This document shows positions 21,766 to 34,922 of a DNA stretch of 58,122 nt, one piece after another. The notes under the pieces are model-generated. The model saw only the letters and a program-made list of their open reading frames with translations. It did no database searches and was not told the origin of the DNA. The stretch is from Phaeoceros laevis (Eukaryota; Anthocerotophyta; Anthocerotopsida; Notothyladales), in NCBI GenBank assembly GCA_049999765.1, contig JBNGIQ010008661.1:51009-109130 (forward strand), in the 5' to 3' direction. Within the stretch, counting starts at the first letter, position 1. Each line of letters begins with the position of its first letter. The translations under genes were made by a program, and so were the position numbers.

Positions 21766-24700
21766 TCACTGATCAGGCGTCCCGCTGCTCCTGCTGAACA
21801 GGTTCCCGCCATAGTTGTTTCTCATCATGCGCTTCAGCATACCCGATTCTGGCTGTGGTGTCGGGCTAGGCATGTCATCGCCAGATTCTTTCTTGCTCAA
21901 GAAACCACCTTCTCCGAATATACTCCCCATTGTTGACATGCCCATCGCCTTGCTAATTGATTCTAGCCTGTTTACCGATCTCTCTTTCAAAATCACTTCT
22001 AATGCCTCCTTGTGGGCTGGATCCAGGGAATCAGGATCCTTCAACAGATTTGAAACTGTGGGTACCAAAAGGTCTTTCACACTGCTGGGTGACAGATCTG
22101 AGAATCACCACCGCTGTTAATCACCCTCTTTGAGGACCATCTGTCCCACAGTGGCTCAGCTGTAACGGAAAGAAGACGCACCAAAAGCATGTAACACACA
22201 GGCATGCCGAGCACAACAGACCTACCAGTGGCATCAAGGGCTCGAATAGCTTCACAGAAAGCATCAGCTCTTTCATGTCGTCGCATAGGTGATGTAACTT
22301 GTGTCCCTGCAGCAGACAGCACAAGCAGTTTTTGCAGCAAATGTGCTAAGCGTCAAGGAAAGGACACATCTGCACTTTGTAACATTCACAAACCAGATAC
22401 CCCATAATTCTTATGCTAAATCCAAGCGCCTCTTTCGCACCAAGGATATAGTCCCGAAGGCTGGATCCGGACAGCGGCAATGCAGCAGCAAGAGTGCGCA
22501 CCACCGCAATGATAGCTTCATGTGATCCATCCTCTAAAAAGGCATCCATTTGAACCCGAATTTTGTCAAGCACCTACATTACCAACGCCGACTAAAGGTT
22601 GGTAGCTTGAGGGAGGAGAGGCAGAACAGTTGGAGAGAGCAATCTATGACACATGATTGATGAGTGAAGACGTCCCAGTAATGAAGCAGCCAAGAGTTAC
22701 AACGTGTCATACCGCCTCATCTTTGAAATGCTGAGCAACAGTTCCGAAAGCCTCAATGCTGGAATGCTTAACTTCAACATTTGGATCCGATGCTAAAGTC
22801 ACTAGAGCTGGCAAGACTTGCTGGGTGACTAGTTTCAGGTCTGCATATCCAACCTGTTATTGTAGGAGTACAAGCAACTCCGTCCATCAGAAATTACACA
22901 TAAGTAGGCAGGGAAACACGTTGTTCATAAATTTCTATATCCCACTCGCAGGAGTCTTCTATTGCTTCAAACAAGTAATACATACCAGGGCCTTGGTTAT
23001 AACCGTGGCAGTGACCTTCACCGCAGCACTTGTATTGACGACCAATTCCCAAAGTACATTCAAAATAATCCCATGTTGCTCTTTGAAAGTACTGCAGACA
23101 AATTAAATCAGGCACCAAACCCAAATGGACAACTGCACAATGTCTACAGTCCACCAGCAGGGTGGCCACTCATGTGCCAAAAAGGCCGTTAGAAAATAGA
23201 TCACAGAGTGAGAAAGGTCGTAGATGCCTTACCACAGAAACCGAACCGCATCAATCAGATCTTGACTGTGTGAAGGTCTCCAGGCTCCATACTTCGCAGT
23301 GGACTGTAAGACCACATCTTTCAAGTACAACTGTAAAACGTCATGTTGCACAGTTGGTGCACTTAGCACTCCAGCTAAGAGTAAAGGTAGGACACACATG
23401 ACAGCTAACTGCTCTTCTGTTGGCGTGGCTGGTTTCATGCCTGCAATAATCCATTGTTCATTTCAATCTCTGAACCCCATCAAGTCAATGAAGTCATCAT
23501 CACTTGTAGTCTTTGCTTTGGTGCTTAATCCCTCACCAGTGATCCTTCTAGCAAGCTTGGGTGATAAGTGCTCTGTTTCCAAAACATCACCAACTGCAGC
23601 CAGAAATGTTGGAACCAAGACAGTCGAATGGTAGCATCCACCAAAACAATCATGGACAGTCAGCAGGACCTGCATAGAGCCAACAGATTCGTAAACCACG
23701 CAGACTTAGGTGACTTAGTCTAGCTGTATGTGAAAACAAATAGGAACTACACAAGACTCAACCTTGCAAAGCCGTGTCCGCAGGATTTCTTCTCTTGCAG
23801 GCAGCATACAGGCAAGTTGAAGGATTGCTGGAAAGCAATCCTCAAACATCCAATCCAGAACAGGCCATTCAGCGTTGGACCTAAAGCAAGACTGCAGTAT
23901 GTTAGTTTACTCGTTTGGGCTGAAACACATGACTTCCCTGAACTACCAAGTCCTATCTTACTCTGCATACAGCTTGACAATGTCATCTGGTAAGACATTG
24001 TCTTCAACATCTGACACAACTCTTGGGTTCTGCTGGAATGCATCTTTGAACGGGCAGCTGTCCACAGCAGCGCTCCTTATGGCTGGTAGGAGCTGACATA
24101 ACATCTGTAGCAACACATCCACACTCCAGCGTTCTTTCTCTCCTAGTGTGCGTAATCGAGCTTCTGGAGACCCCTCTACACCTGATACTGGGGGACATCG
24201 CTGCCACATAAAGAAACGAGGTGCATCATGTTAGGACATCACTTCCTCCATCAGAAGGTGATTTCTTCTCAGCACGACATATACGGTAGAACAATTACCT
24301 CTACATAACCAAACAAGTGGGTGAAGAGAGACCGAAGTAGAGGCAACAGAGGTCTTTTGCCAGATTTAATCCATAACAACATAGCTGGCAGAAGTGTTTT
24401 AAAAGCTTTCTCCACAACAATCCCTGACGGATCAGATACCAGCTGAAACAGCAGCTCTTCAACCTGCAAAGGGCAATAACACAGATAAGTCACCAGAGAC
24501 ATTGACCTCAAACGACAACAATTAAGCTATGTTGCACCCAAGATCCTAACAATCTTCGCTACCTTGCACTAGATGCTTACTTTGTAACCATCTTGGTAGT
24601 CAGATATCCTGCGCCATTTTTGGTCCCCAGCAGTGGGCTGACCTTGAAATACTTGTCCATGTTGGAGAAAAGTGGCAGCAGCAGTGCCAGATTGTGTGCT

Positions 24701-27452
24701 GCAGCTTCTCGGACGATTGCAGATGAGTCCTCGACAAGCTGTTGTATTATGGAGAGAATTAACGATGCGCACATCTCAGGCCTCACAAATTGACCAAGCT
24801 CTCCACACGATTGAGCCACTAGCAATCTCCGTTCTTCATATTTGTGGTTGATCTGAACAGGACAAACAGAGGCACAATAATCACCATCATGCACAAATGC
24901 AAGATTGGCACTTCACAGAGTTGCTTTGCCATCTGTCAATTAACCAATCACACACTTGAAGGATGACGACTCAGACTAAATACCTGCTCCCAGCATTGCG
25001 GCAATAACTCTGTTTCAGTTCTCATCTCACCCAGACTCTTTGACAGAGAAACACAAGCCTGCCAAGACAGACACTGGGTATGAAATGGTACGGGTCTCTT
25101 GAGCACGGGGAATTCCCAAAACCCAACTTGTAGAGTACTAAGCAAAGGCTCATATAGCTTACATCCATGATAATCCTTCTTTGCAGCTCATCTGGGCGCT
25201 TGATCAGATTGAAGAGATGGTGGGTAAGTGAATCACGCACTGCACTCTCAGGGTGACGCTCAATTGCACACATCATAAGGGGGAGAAGCTCCTGGATCAT
25301 TACAAATAGACTGTCAGAAGGTGATGAGTGCTGTGCAGTGAAGAGCAAAAGCGAACAATCAAAGAAAACAAAGGCTTGTAACCTGGACTGACCTCACGAT
25401 GGTTGATCAGCACGTACGGTACAATTTTTGGCAAAGATTCAGCAAGAATCTGAACTGTCTCAAGCTCCTGCTATGAGTAATTTAGCTTAGAAACAATCTA
25501 ACGCAAAAACGGAAATGACTTGTGTCATGACATATTTGAAGGAAGCTTACCACCACTTGTTTCTCAGAGCAGTGCTGGCAAATGTGTACTGCATCAACCT
25601 TTTCTGAATGTGTATGCATGCTGCTGACATCGGAGTTGCCTGCTGACTTCCCATTACTATTCGAATCAAACTCCAGAACTTTCACAGATTCCTGTGGTTC
25701 AGGAATGCACTGCTGCAGTGAGTTCGTGGCTACAAAATCCTGTGCCAGCTGAGCAACGGAGTTGGTCTGTGTTGAGCCAACTACGCTGATACTCAACACA
25801 GTTTCAGGTCCTTCATTTGATTTTAACCTATCCAGGTCTAGCTTCAATGAGGTAACTTCGGCCCTGTACTCATTGGCCTCTTGGATGGCTCGTTCTAGTG
25901 ACTCTTTCAGGTGAGCAACCTACAAAACACGACAGAGATTAACAAGGTACACGTTCATTCCAGCAAAAAATCACTTGAACGATTTGGTCACTTGCCTGTT
26001 TGCCTCTCTCCTTGATTTCCTTTCTAGAAACGTCCAATTGCTTGCTCAAGTACGACTTGTCATTTTCTAGCACTTCCTTTGCTGCTGTCAGTAATGCATT
26101 TTCATCCTGTAATGAGACCATTCTCTGCATCACCAGAATACCCAAAGAAAATACGGTTGCTCCCTGGTCCACAGGATTGAGAGAGAAAGATTCTTTTTTG
26201 CTTGATACTATACGCAAAGGCACAATCAGCACATAAATTCTATGACCCCGAAGGATAGTTCAACAAAAGTACCTGCACTTGATCGCTGCTTGTAGATATG
26301 AACTGATGGTAGTATTGGCGCAATGCATCAGGAACATGCGCAACTTCACTGTGCCACTTGTCAAGATCTTGATCATCGACCTGTCCAAGTATGTTGCTGA
26401 GTTAGCCAGCAGATGCAGCGACCATATTCATCTAGCAAAAGGAAACATATTGCAAGCACAAGATTTAAATATACAATTCACGTACAAAGTACCTCTTCTA
26501 GAAAAGTCATTGCAGTAACTTTGTAACCACTTGTCACAAGATACTCTTTCACTGCACAGTTCAGATCCTGTTTTTCGGTTTTATGAGCAGGCCCCAGCAG
26601 GGTGTGGTTTCGAGTGATATGAGGAGCTTCACTGAAGTCCACGCCCGATGTGGCTGCAAGTCAAACCCCACAGACAGCGGCGTGTCAAGGAGCAATCTAC
26701 CTTAATGAGAAGATTGCAAACAGAGCTACTATGACAAATTCGCCATACCCTGCAGCAGGGTTAGCAAACCTAACGGGGCACGACTGCACAATGGTAAAAA
26801 AAAGGGTAGTACAAGGAGTGCAGCAAAGTGAGCTGGCTTCTGACTGCTTTTCCAATCTGTTCTGCAAGCTCTTCAGATCTTCACGGGCAAGCCGCAGCTC
26901 ATACTCAGACACAGCAGCACGCTCAACAGCTGCATCCTTCTCCTCACATAGCATCTGAGTATCAAGAGCTGTTGACAAGCAAGGATTGAGTGTTAGCAGC
27001 AAAGTTGACTGTAGCTTAATCATGACATCAAAATCTGTAGACCTGATAATTGAAGTGAGCTCATGGAGAAGCTTAACCATGCCCACGAGTTAGGAAACAG
27101 CAGGTCGTCGTAGGGGAAAGGACGCCCGCTAACTCCTATCTTGGAAAGTTGCTCAATGTGGACTGAGGAATGTCTCAGGATATCACAAAAAAGAAATATG
27201 AAGCACATATGCCATTTGCTACCATCACAAGCACCCACGTTTGTCTTGCAACCCACCTGGATGACTTTGCATCTCCAGTAGTTGATCAGGAGGGAATCTT
27301 TCTGGATCAGAAAAGAATAGCTTAAGCTTGGATGCCGGTGCATCTTGGCCATCTTCCAGCAGCTCATGCAGCAGCTCAAAGGCTGTCAGCAAGTAATTCC
27401 TCTCTAAAAGGAACTCCACTATGTCGTTGCTCGTAATGCCGCTGGGATCCAT
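21766..27452 (-). CDS. RELCH-type LisH and HEAT-repeat protein
   Basis: Twenty exons: 27257-27452, 26813-26968, 26493-26653, 26273-26380, 25996-26124, 25551-25919, 25393-25467, 25163-25291, 24984-25058, 24643-24852, 24299-24463, 23962-24200, 23763-23880, 23537-23669, 23233-23440, 22986-23091, 22713-22853, 22441-22573, 22226-22345 and 21766-22097. They encode 1100 residues, collinear with Arabidopsis At5g16210. Order: LisH (FLLERNYLLTAFELLHELL), coiled coil, second LisH-like unit (VKEYLVTSGYKVTAMTFLEE), a heptad-rich region, then HEAT repeats (NHREELLPLMMCAIERHP, RREITETELLPQCWEQ-type block, NLALLLPLFSNMDKYF). Animal RELCH links recycling endosomes to the trans-Golgi for sterol transfer; a plant role is inference. 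Intron 5 (25920-25995) is CAG|GCAAGT, a GC-AG intron. Start ATG 27452 is the first in frame. Confidence 0.93.
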
Positions 27453-28310
27453 GGCACATTGCAAAATGGAGCACGTTTTTCACCCGAACAACTCCTTCAC
27501 AACAATTTCACAAGGAAGTTCTATGTGCGGAGACTGTGGTAATGAAAATGAGTGGAGATTCTAGAATAACCGCGGTGCACAAAGACAAGGACACCTATAG
27601 AGAACATTTTTTCAATCTCATGCCATGATGCTCTCCTCCCGCACAATACGCTTTACAAAACTGTATAGATGTTGGCACAGGTGTATACTGGCACTGCACA
27701 TCAAATATTCAGCTTAGGAACACGCAATCAAATGCTGGCTCACTCTACGATGGCGATGGTTTTGACCATAAAAATCGACAGTGGGGTGTATGTCCCTTCC
27801 ACAAACTCACGAGCGCGCAGATCCAACTCTGAAAACTAATTGTCAGACAGGCCACTCAACCGCAGCTCATACGCGAGACGACGAGATGCGCCTTAAGCAT
27901 AAGCTGCTAGATGCGAAGCAGATGAACAGAGGCCACAGGCAAGATCGGCATGACAGCCATTGTGGAACTTGACTCCTGTTACGAGTTCGTCCTGGACACC
28001 AGGAGAAAGCTGACCGTGGTGGCATGTGGTTACCACGTGCGCTTTCGTGCCCTAACGCCGTTGTACCTGTAGCCCATGGCTCGTAGCCACCAACATGGCA
28101 GATAGATCGTGCACTTGTGGTAAACATTGCACTCCATAGTAGAGGCCTTGGGTCTCGTCCTATCAATATGCGTCTTGTGCTGCTGCCACTGTGAATACAA
28201 TAGGATTATCCTGACTCTTTCTTGGTTGGTTTGCTCGTTTGCAAAGTGATGTTGAGTCCTGCTGATGCAACAAGGCCATAAGAAGCTGATTTTGTGACTC
28301 AGTGTGCAGA
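27453..28310. promoter_or_regulatory. Divergent intergenic region, RELCH-like/rps1
   Basis: About 860 bp between two divergent genes, expected to carry both promoters. No clear TATA box or open frame of note was found. Confidence 0.4.
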
Positions 28311-29162
28311 ATGACGACTAGCTCCCATGCATGGAGAGTGTTTCTGCGGCGTATGCACAGCATGAGTTTTGCAGATGTTTTCCACAAGTCCAATTCCAGC
28401 TTCAGTCCGTTACGTGGAAAAACAGTGGAATGTACCGTGAGGCCGCTACAGGGTAATATGGTCTCGGTAGATACAGGACTGAAGGCCCCGATTGTGTGCT
28501 TCCAAGATGAACTAAGGACGAGAGTGACCGAGAAAACTAAGCTTCCTTTTGGAATTGATCGCGTGGAGTTTTTTGGGGAGCCAAGGATGATTTTGCCAAA
28601 AGATCTGGAGCGGAGGAATAGTGTGAAGCAGGTCTGGACGCAACTGGAGAAGATCTGGCGAAGTGACAAGAATATTGTCAAGGGGTTTGTAATGAACAGG
28701 GTGAACGGTGGTTATGCGGTTGGCATAGCTGGTTATATTGCTTTCGTTCCCCGGAGTATGCTCGGGTCCAAGAGGATCTTCCCTCAAAATCCCTGGAGAA
28801 TGTTCAGCATTTTGAATATGAACCCAAAGATTGGAAACATTGTGGTGAAAGAAGCCCCGCGATTGGGCTTTAGGCCTAGGTCCTGGTTACCCACTTGGAA
28901 TGACAGCAGGCCCAGAAGCCGAGGTTCAAGTTTGGCAGCACCAGGGTTTAAGCAGACCTCATTGCCCAGTTGGAATGACGGCAAGCTTAAAAGCAGAGGT
29001 TCAGATTTGCCTGTTGCGGGGTCGGCATCTTCGAAGTGGAAAGATCAGACTAGGCTGCCGTTTCGCCGTCCACAACAGGCGGGGAAGGCAAGACCTGGGG
29101 TACTTGCAGGAAGGTCTAGCACCGACTCAGGAAGTTCTATCTCTGAGTATTTTTCGCAGTGA
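28311..29162 (+). CDS. rps1: Mitochondrial ribosomal protein S1, nuclear gene
   Basis: Single-exon protein of 283 residues. From Met18 it matches the mitochondrial-DNA-encoded S1 of plants: MSFADVFHKSNSSFSPLRGK, MVSVDTGLKAPIVCFQDEL, KIWRSDKNIVKGFVMNRVNGGYA split over an S1 (OB-fold) motif, and MNPKIGNIVVKE. In many plants this gene is in the mitochondrial genome; here it sits among nuclear intron-rich genes. It has gained 17 N-terminal residues rich in Ser, Arg and hydrophobics (no acidic residue), a good import presequence. The ATG at 28311 opens that presequence. After about residue 185 the mitochondrial tail is replaced by two related units carrying LPTWND and LPSWND about 28 residues apart. 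The protein should join the small mitoribosomal subunit. It is intronless, as the organelle gene usually is. Confidence 0.9.
   Translation: MTTSSHAWRVFLRRMHSMSFADVFHKSNSSFSPLRGKTVECTVRPLQGNMVSVDTGLKAPIVCFQDELRTRVTEKTKLPFGIDRVEFFGEPRMILPKDLERRNSVKQVWTQLEKIWRSDKNIVKGFVMNRVNGGYAVGIAGYIAFVPRSMLGSKRIFPQNPWRMFSILNMNPKIGNIVVKEAPRLGFRPRSWLPTWNDSRPRSRGSSLAAPGFKQTSLPSWNDGKLKSRGSDLPVAGSASSKWKDQTRLPFRRPQQAGKARPGVLAGRSSTDSGSSISEYFSQ
28876..29030 (+). repeat. Two-unit repeat in the rps1 C-terminal extension
   Basis: Two diverged coding units, each about 84 bp: one encodes SWLPTWNDSRPRSRGSSLAA, the other SLPSWNDGKLKSRGSDLPVA. They share the WND and SRGS words and similar DNA, so they look like an internal duplication within the non-conserved tail. 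Confidence 0.6.
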
Positions 29163-30240
29163 TTACTGTTCCAGGGACGCAAGTCGCACATCAATTGATG
29201 ATCCCAGAGTCGGAGGAGAGTTCCACTCCAAAGCGGGCACTGGACGAGACCTTGGTTACGATGTGCTGGGTGGAGGCAGGAGTTGATCTCTTCTCATGAA
29301 AGCACCTTGCTATGTTGTTGAGAAAGGCTCTGGACCGGTTGAACAACAAGAGCCTGCATGATGGCATGGTGCGATGCAAGGAATTGTGATACTTCACCAG
29401 GAAGTAATGAAGGGCATTTTTGCAGCACATTTCCTGCCCTCCTGTGTTTTGTGCATTTCCTTTGACGTACTTGGCCAGACGCCAACTTGTGGGTTATTTC
29501 TCTCAGGAATGGTGCTCTTTGTGATACAGTACTTGCGAATGACGAAGCCGTGGAAATCAGAGCCAGACCACAAAAACCCGTGTAGGAGAGCAAATTGGAG
29601 TGCGTTTCTTTTACTACGCTGGTCCAAACATAGTGTGTACTGCAAAAGTGATTTGCAGCAGCACCACGGTGTGCTGCGTGTAGGCCGGAGCAGCTTATGG
29701 TTTAGCTGAGGGACGCCCTCCTACTCTTGGATGCTTCTGAAACGCATGGTGTAACAAGATTAGTGATAATTCTGTCACAAACGAGCGCAAACATCTTAGG
29801 AACAGCTAGCCGCGCCTGAAGCGTGATGTAAGCATCACTGCATCAGGCAGTTGTCAGCCTTGTGTCAATTCAGGTCGCATTCTCAGCAGTCCATGATTTC
29901 ACTTCGGCTTCTCGCCCAATCAAACACCTTAAATAAACTTTTTCGAGGTCTGGACAGCAGCGCACCCTCGGCCAAAGCTATAAATCCTTCCTTCCACACG
30001 GGCTCTCGGAGTCTCGGTCAACAGGGCGAAAAAGATTTAAGAGCAGGGCGTAAAAGCCAATACTGTATATGAGCATATGGTAGCCCCCCAGGGTTCAGGG
30101 TTTACGATCCTTTTGACCTCGTAAAGCTTTTGACGAAGGATTTGCAGCCTTGTGCGACGAGGGCCTCGGCTGCTTTGGGTGTTGTCGGAGCTGTCAATGA
30201 CAGTTTACATCTGAAAGCTCAGCCTTTAGATGCTGTTAAC
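29163..30240. other. Intergenic, no gene seen
   Basis: Between rps1 and RIO1 on the same strand. Short frames only. The stretch just before 30241 remains open in the RIO1 frame but lacks an ATG, so it is taken as leader. Confidence 0.5.
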
Positions 30241-33200
30241 ATGACGCACGTCCCCGCACTGGATGGCTGTGAGTGGGTCTCAGATGACTCCGACGATTCC
30301 TTTGACGGGCTTGATTTGCCCCCACGTCGTGAGAGTTCGGATGAGCAAGAGATAGCTGCGTTGAAAAGGGGTAGGAAAGTGGAAGAAAAGGAGCTGCTGG
30401 GTGCTCTCGACTGGCTCGATCTCCGAGAAGGTGCGTTGGGACGGCGTGGTTGAGGGGCTGTTGTGGGCCTCATGTCAATTCAGGGCTTCTCAAATGCTGT
30501 CGCCTTTTCTCGCAGGGTCACTCTCGAAAGGAGGAGCATCGATGTCGAGTGCTCAGTTGACCATGCAAAGGAGGCCTAATGCTGGTGGAGGTGCGGACAA
30601 ACAGCGAGATGGTGTGCAACGCAGTTTGCAGCCTCGTGCCAATCAGCAGCAGAAGCTCAGTGGACACGTTTATGCTGGACCATTGCCCGTAAGTCTGTGA
30701 AATTGGGCATGCCAGTGCCAGATTGTTGACCTTGGTATTCATGTTTTTTATCTGGGCACCCAATCCTTCTGTCTCCATCCAGAATCTTGCACGTGCAAAC
30801 TCTTGTTGTAGAAAGGGAATAGCCAAGTAGAGTGCATCGTTGAATCAGCGGGCCAACACTGTAGGGAAATCATGTTACATCATGCAATACTGTGAGCGTA
30901 CTCGGGGTTTGATAACAGGGTCGACCTCCGTAATTTCAGTGTTGGATTTCTAATACGTTTGGTGCAGGGGAGAAGTGTGAATTTGATGGAACTAGAGTTT
31001 ATGTTTTTTGAACCTACAACGTATAGCACATGGCCTTTCTGTCGTATGTATGGAGGAGTAATATCTTGCATACATGCTGTTGTTAAGACGATTCTTTATG
31101 GCGGCTGTTCTTGTCTCTAGGAATGGGAGGGACACGGACAGGTAGACATGTCAAACTCTGTTGCAACTGCAGTCCGAAACAATGTGCATAAACAAGCAGA
31201 AGGTCGGACAAGGGTGCACGAAAAGGCTGACCGTGCAACTGTAGAGCAGGTATTATTCAGAGATATATTGTATTTATCAGTGGTCAGAATTTCTGGTCTA
31301 TCATTGTATCAGGTTGTTTGTGATGCTACTGCACGGTATGTGGTTCTCAAAGGAGGCGGTATAACAGTACTGGATCCATGTCTTTGTTACAGGTGTTGGA
31401 CCCACGCACTCGGATGGTCCTGTTCAAGATGCTCAATCGTGGCGTGTTCAGTGACATCAATGGATGTCTGTCAACTGGCAAGGAAGTAAGTTTTTGGTCA
31501 GCTAGAGAACATCTCAAACCGAAAGTATTTTGCAAATTGAACATGCTGAGGTACAATGCGTAGGACGGTTCCAAACAATTGTCGTCTTGGTTGCAGGCAA
31601 ACGTGTACCATGCAACTACAGAAGCTGGAGATGAGCTTGCTGTCAAGGTTTATAAAACATCCATTCTGGTTTTTAAGTAAGGACGGGTTGCTCATCTTGT
31701 CTTGCATTTCACTTGAACCACACATGGTGGGCTTTGTCCAAAACGAGCTTGCATGTGCGGGTTGTTAAAGTTTAGGGTACTTCTTTATCATGACTACTGG
31801 AAAGCCTTTGCGGAAGCTCTCATGTCCTCTAATATTGTAATTGGGTGATCAGGGATCGTGATAGGTATGTTCATGGAGATAGTCGATTCAAAACTGGGTA
31901 CAGCAAGCACAACCCTAGAAAGATGGTGAAGATGTGGGCTGAGAAAGAGATGCGAAACTTGCTTAGGTATGTCTATCTGTGCAGAAGTCATTTGTTTTGT
32001 TTATAGAACTGTATTGTAACCTAACCCAGTCAAGAGTTTTCTATGTAGGCTGAGTGCAGCTGGGATAAGGTGCCCGGCTCCACTGATCCTCCGGCTCCAT
32101 GTTCTTGTAATGAGCTTCATAGGTAAGGTTGAATAGTCGACCAAAGGAAACCTGTTCACGGGATTATGTGATCCGGTCGTGACCTGCTTTACCATCAACT
32201 CTTTCGTGATCTCACTTCTATCGGCCTGTGCAGGCAAAGATGGTTGGGCAGCGCCGCGGCTGAAAGACGCAGTAATCACGAACGCCAAGCTGTGTGAATG
32301 CTACTTTGAGGTGCATATGAATTTGCATTTTCGCTCTATAGTATTTGCCATGCTATCTTTGATGTGAGGAAGTTTATGTCTTTTGAGATTATCCTGAGGT
32401 TCACCCTTTTTGAATTGCTGTGCAGCTGGTACTCATGATGCGAATGATGTATCAGAAATGCCGACTGGTTCATGGTGATCTTAGTGAATACAACATCCTG
32501 TTTTACGAGGTGTGAGGCGTTGTCATTTGGCTCTTTGTGCAACTGTGCAGTGTTCCAATTCCTGTTGCAGATTCTTGTAGCAAGTCCAAACAGCTTATCA
32601 TACATGTTTTAACAGGGCCACTTATACATAATTGATGTATCACAATCTGTGGAGTTGGACCATCCTCTTGCACTTGATTTTCTGAGAGAAGATTGTCGGC
32701 ATGTGACGGTTAGCCTGTTTTCAGATGTCTTCCAGTTTGTAGTTTAGGGCCCCGCAGAGCAGGCTTTAATTTTTTATCTTGGTATGTGCAGGACTACTTC
32801 AAGAAAAATGGTGTTGCAGCCATGAGCATGCGAGAGCTATATGATTTTGTGGTAGATAAATCAATTGAAGATGACAAGATTGAGGAGTATCTCGAAAAGG
32901 TTTTTGGAAGAGCCTCTTTCAATGTGCCGCATCTGATCTATCTTCTATTTAGTATATCGGTTAACACTAATTGTTTTCTGAAACAGATCGAGCAAATCAT
33001 TCAGCAACGATCGGGTGAGCCCACAGCTGAAGACGAAGTCGCAGAAGCTGTATTTGAGCAGGTATACATCGTTTACATAAGGAACAAAGTAGCGTGCTCG
33101 CTATCTTGTTTGTTCTGTTCATGTGCTTATTTTTGCTCTTAAGCTCCCAGTCTCTTGGTATCCTTTCAGGCCTACATACCTCGGGACCTAAATCAAGTCA

Positions 33201-33619
33201 TAGACTATGAAAGAGATCACGACAGGATTGCTACTGGGCAGGCTGCAGATGGGATCTATTACGATACAATCAATAACCTCCTGTCTAGACCTGCACCAGA
33301 CACATCGAAGGACGGCATGCTGCTGGAGCATTCCTCTGACCTCGCAAGGGAAAACGTAGGCAATTCATCAGTTAGTGAAGGCTATGATAGCAGGGATGGA
33401 GATGCAAGTGGCACTGAGAGTGACAGTGACGAGGAATCCGTACATGCAAGTGATGTAGATGTGCCTAAAGGTGTCTCCAGAGAGGATGCAAAACTTGCTA
33501 GGAAGGAGCACAAGAAGCAGGTTAAAGCTGATCGCAGAGAAGCTCGCAAAACAAAGTTACCGAAGACTGTGAAGCAGAAAAAGAAAAAAATTGCAGAGAA
33601 GAAAAAGGGGAAACGGTAA
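30241..33619 (+). CDS. RIO1: RIO1 atypical serine kinase
   Basis: Thirteen exons: 30241-30430, 30516-30688, 31121-31249, 31393-31485, 31597-31676, 31853-31966, 32049-32122, 32234-32310, 32426-32509, 32616-32708, 32792-32899, 32987-33061 and 33170-33619. They encode 579 residues. After an acidic N-terminus come the RIO1 signatures: [29 protein letters not shown] (ATP loop), AVKVYK with Lys212, the catalytic HGDLSEYN with Asp328 and Asn333, and YIIDVSQ with metal-binding Asp345. The C-terminal exon is acidic, then strongly lysine-rich ([14 protein letters not shown]). Known role: final maturation of the 40S ribosomal subunit in the cytoplasm. All introns are GT-AG. An ATG for an earlier start is absent in frame. 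Confidence 0.95.
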
Positions 33620-34606
33620 TTTGACTTCGGAGGTACTAGCAAGCCCCAGTTGAGCACAAGTTCCAGCTGTGGAAAACCTTGAGGTCACAAATTTTGCAGA
33701 AGAAGACAAAGGCAGACTGCCTTGTGCGACTTGATTGCGAGCAAGAGGAAGGAAGAACTTTATTAAGCACTAAGAGCAGTCAAGAAACAAGATCATTGGG
33801 CTATGCATTATGTTCAAATGCAACAGTTCAATGAGGGTATTTCCAAGGAGAATAGGTTGGTCAGAGGGACTATCATTCGAAGACAGTATGCAGACGTGAA
33901 AAGGTGGTTACTGCATCTGACTGACAGCTTGTGTAGAGGGTTTATTAACGTTAGTGTAAGCTAGTTAGAGAAACTGTTGGGTTTCTTATGCCAAGCTGAG
34001 AAAGTTTGAGATTTATGGCTAGACGTGCGGACTGATCCTGTGAATTTTGGGGGTTGCAGGTCGCTCCTTGAGAAGTACTGCGGTCAACCAACTGCGAGAA
34101 CAATGAATTTCCTTGGCGATATGGGTTGTGGAGGCAATTCTTGACAAAGATGTAGATGTTCCTGTGTGTTGTTACATTCCCAACTTACTGGGTCGATTGT
34201 ACAGAAAGTGTTCGACCAGTGAATGTCTTCCTCTTTTATAGCCGTCTCCAAATGCACACGGTAAAAAAGGGTACAGCAAGTGGTTATTGTGCCCTTATGG
34301 ACACAGACGATGGTTTGTCACCCTCATTTCACGCTCGAGATGTAGCCAGACCACCTGAATCCCTGACAAGTGTGCGATCCATCACTGTTGCAATTGTGTA
34401 TGCAGCGTCTTTAACCGTCTTCTGTAGAAAGAGAGAAAGCTCTTTAACGTGTTCGGCCAGTATGTATCCTAGATACAACACGGCACCTTACCATCGGCGT
34501 ACCCACCGTAGGACGTAGTGACCAAGGAATCCAGATAGCACATTACAGTAAGGCACTACTAGCCCAAGATCATCGGTCATCTGCAGCCACCCCTTCATGT
34601 TGTAAT

Positions 34607-34620
34607 TGTACAATTGTACA
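34607..34620. repeat. 14-bp perfect palindrome
   Basis: TGTACAATTGTACA, with a partial third copy of the TTGTACA half just upstream. Confidence 0.6.
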
Positions 34621-34854
34621 GTTGCACAGCCTTTTCACCCTGTTCCACTTAGGGCCTTGGCGTCCCTCACTATAACGGCAACCAAAGAAACCACATTCCT
34701 CTCCAAAAACAATCCCTAATTTGGCAGAGCTTTGGCACATCCATCTCCATGAATCCATGTTCGACCACTTCAACTATATATTTGCGTCCAACTTTCTTTC
34801 CAAGTCCCCAAGGTATCTATAGCCTATGAATTGGACCTACAAGCATGTAATGAC

Positions 34855-34922
34855 GTTTCTTCTTCTTCCTCTTAAATGCAGCGACAAAGAAGTTCCTTCT
34901 TCTTCTCCAATGCAGCAACAAA
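34855..34922. repeat. Imperfect direct repeat with CTT tracts
   Basis: Two imperfect units of about 33 bp, each a TTCTTCTTC tract followed by AATGCAGC(G/A)ACAAA. Confidence 0.5.

Noticed and set aside
30130-30240. N-terminal extension of RIO1
   Set aside because: The frame is open but has no ATG; the start at 30241 fits.
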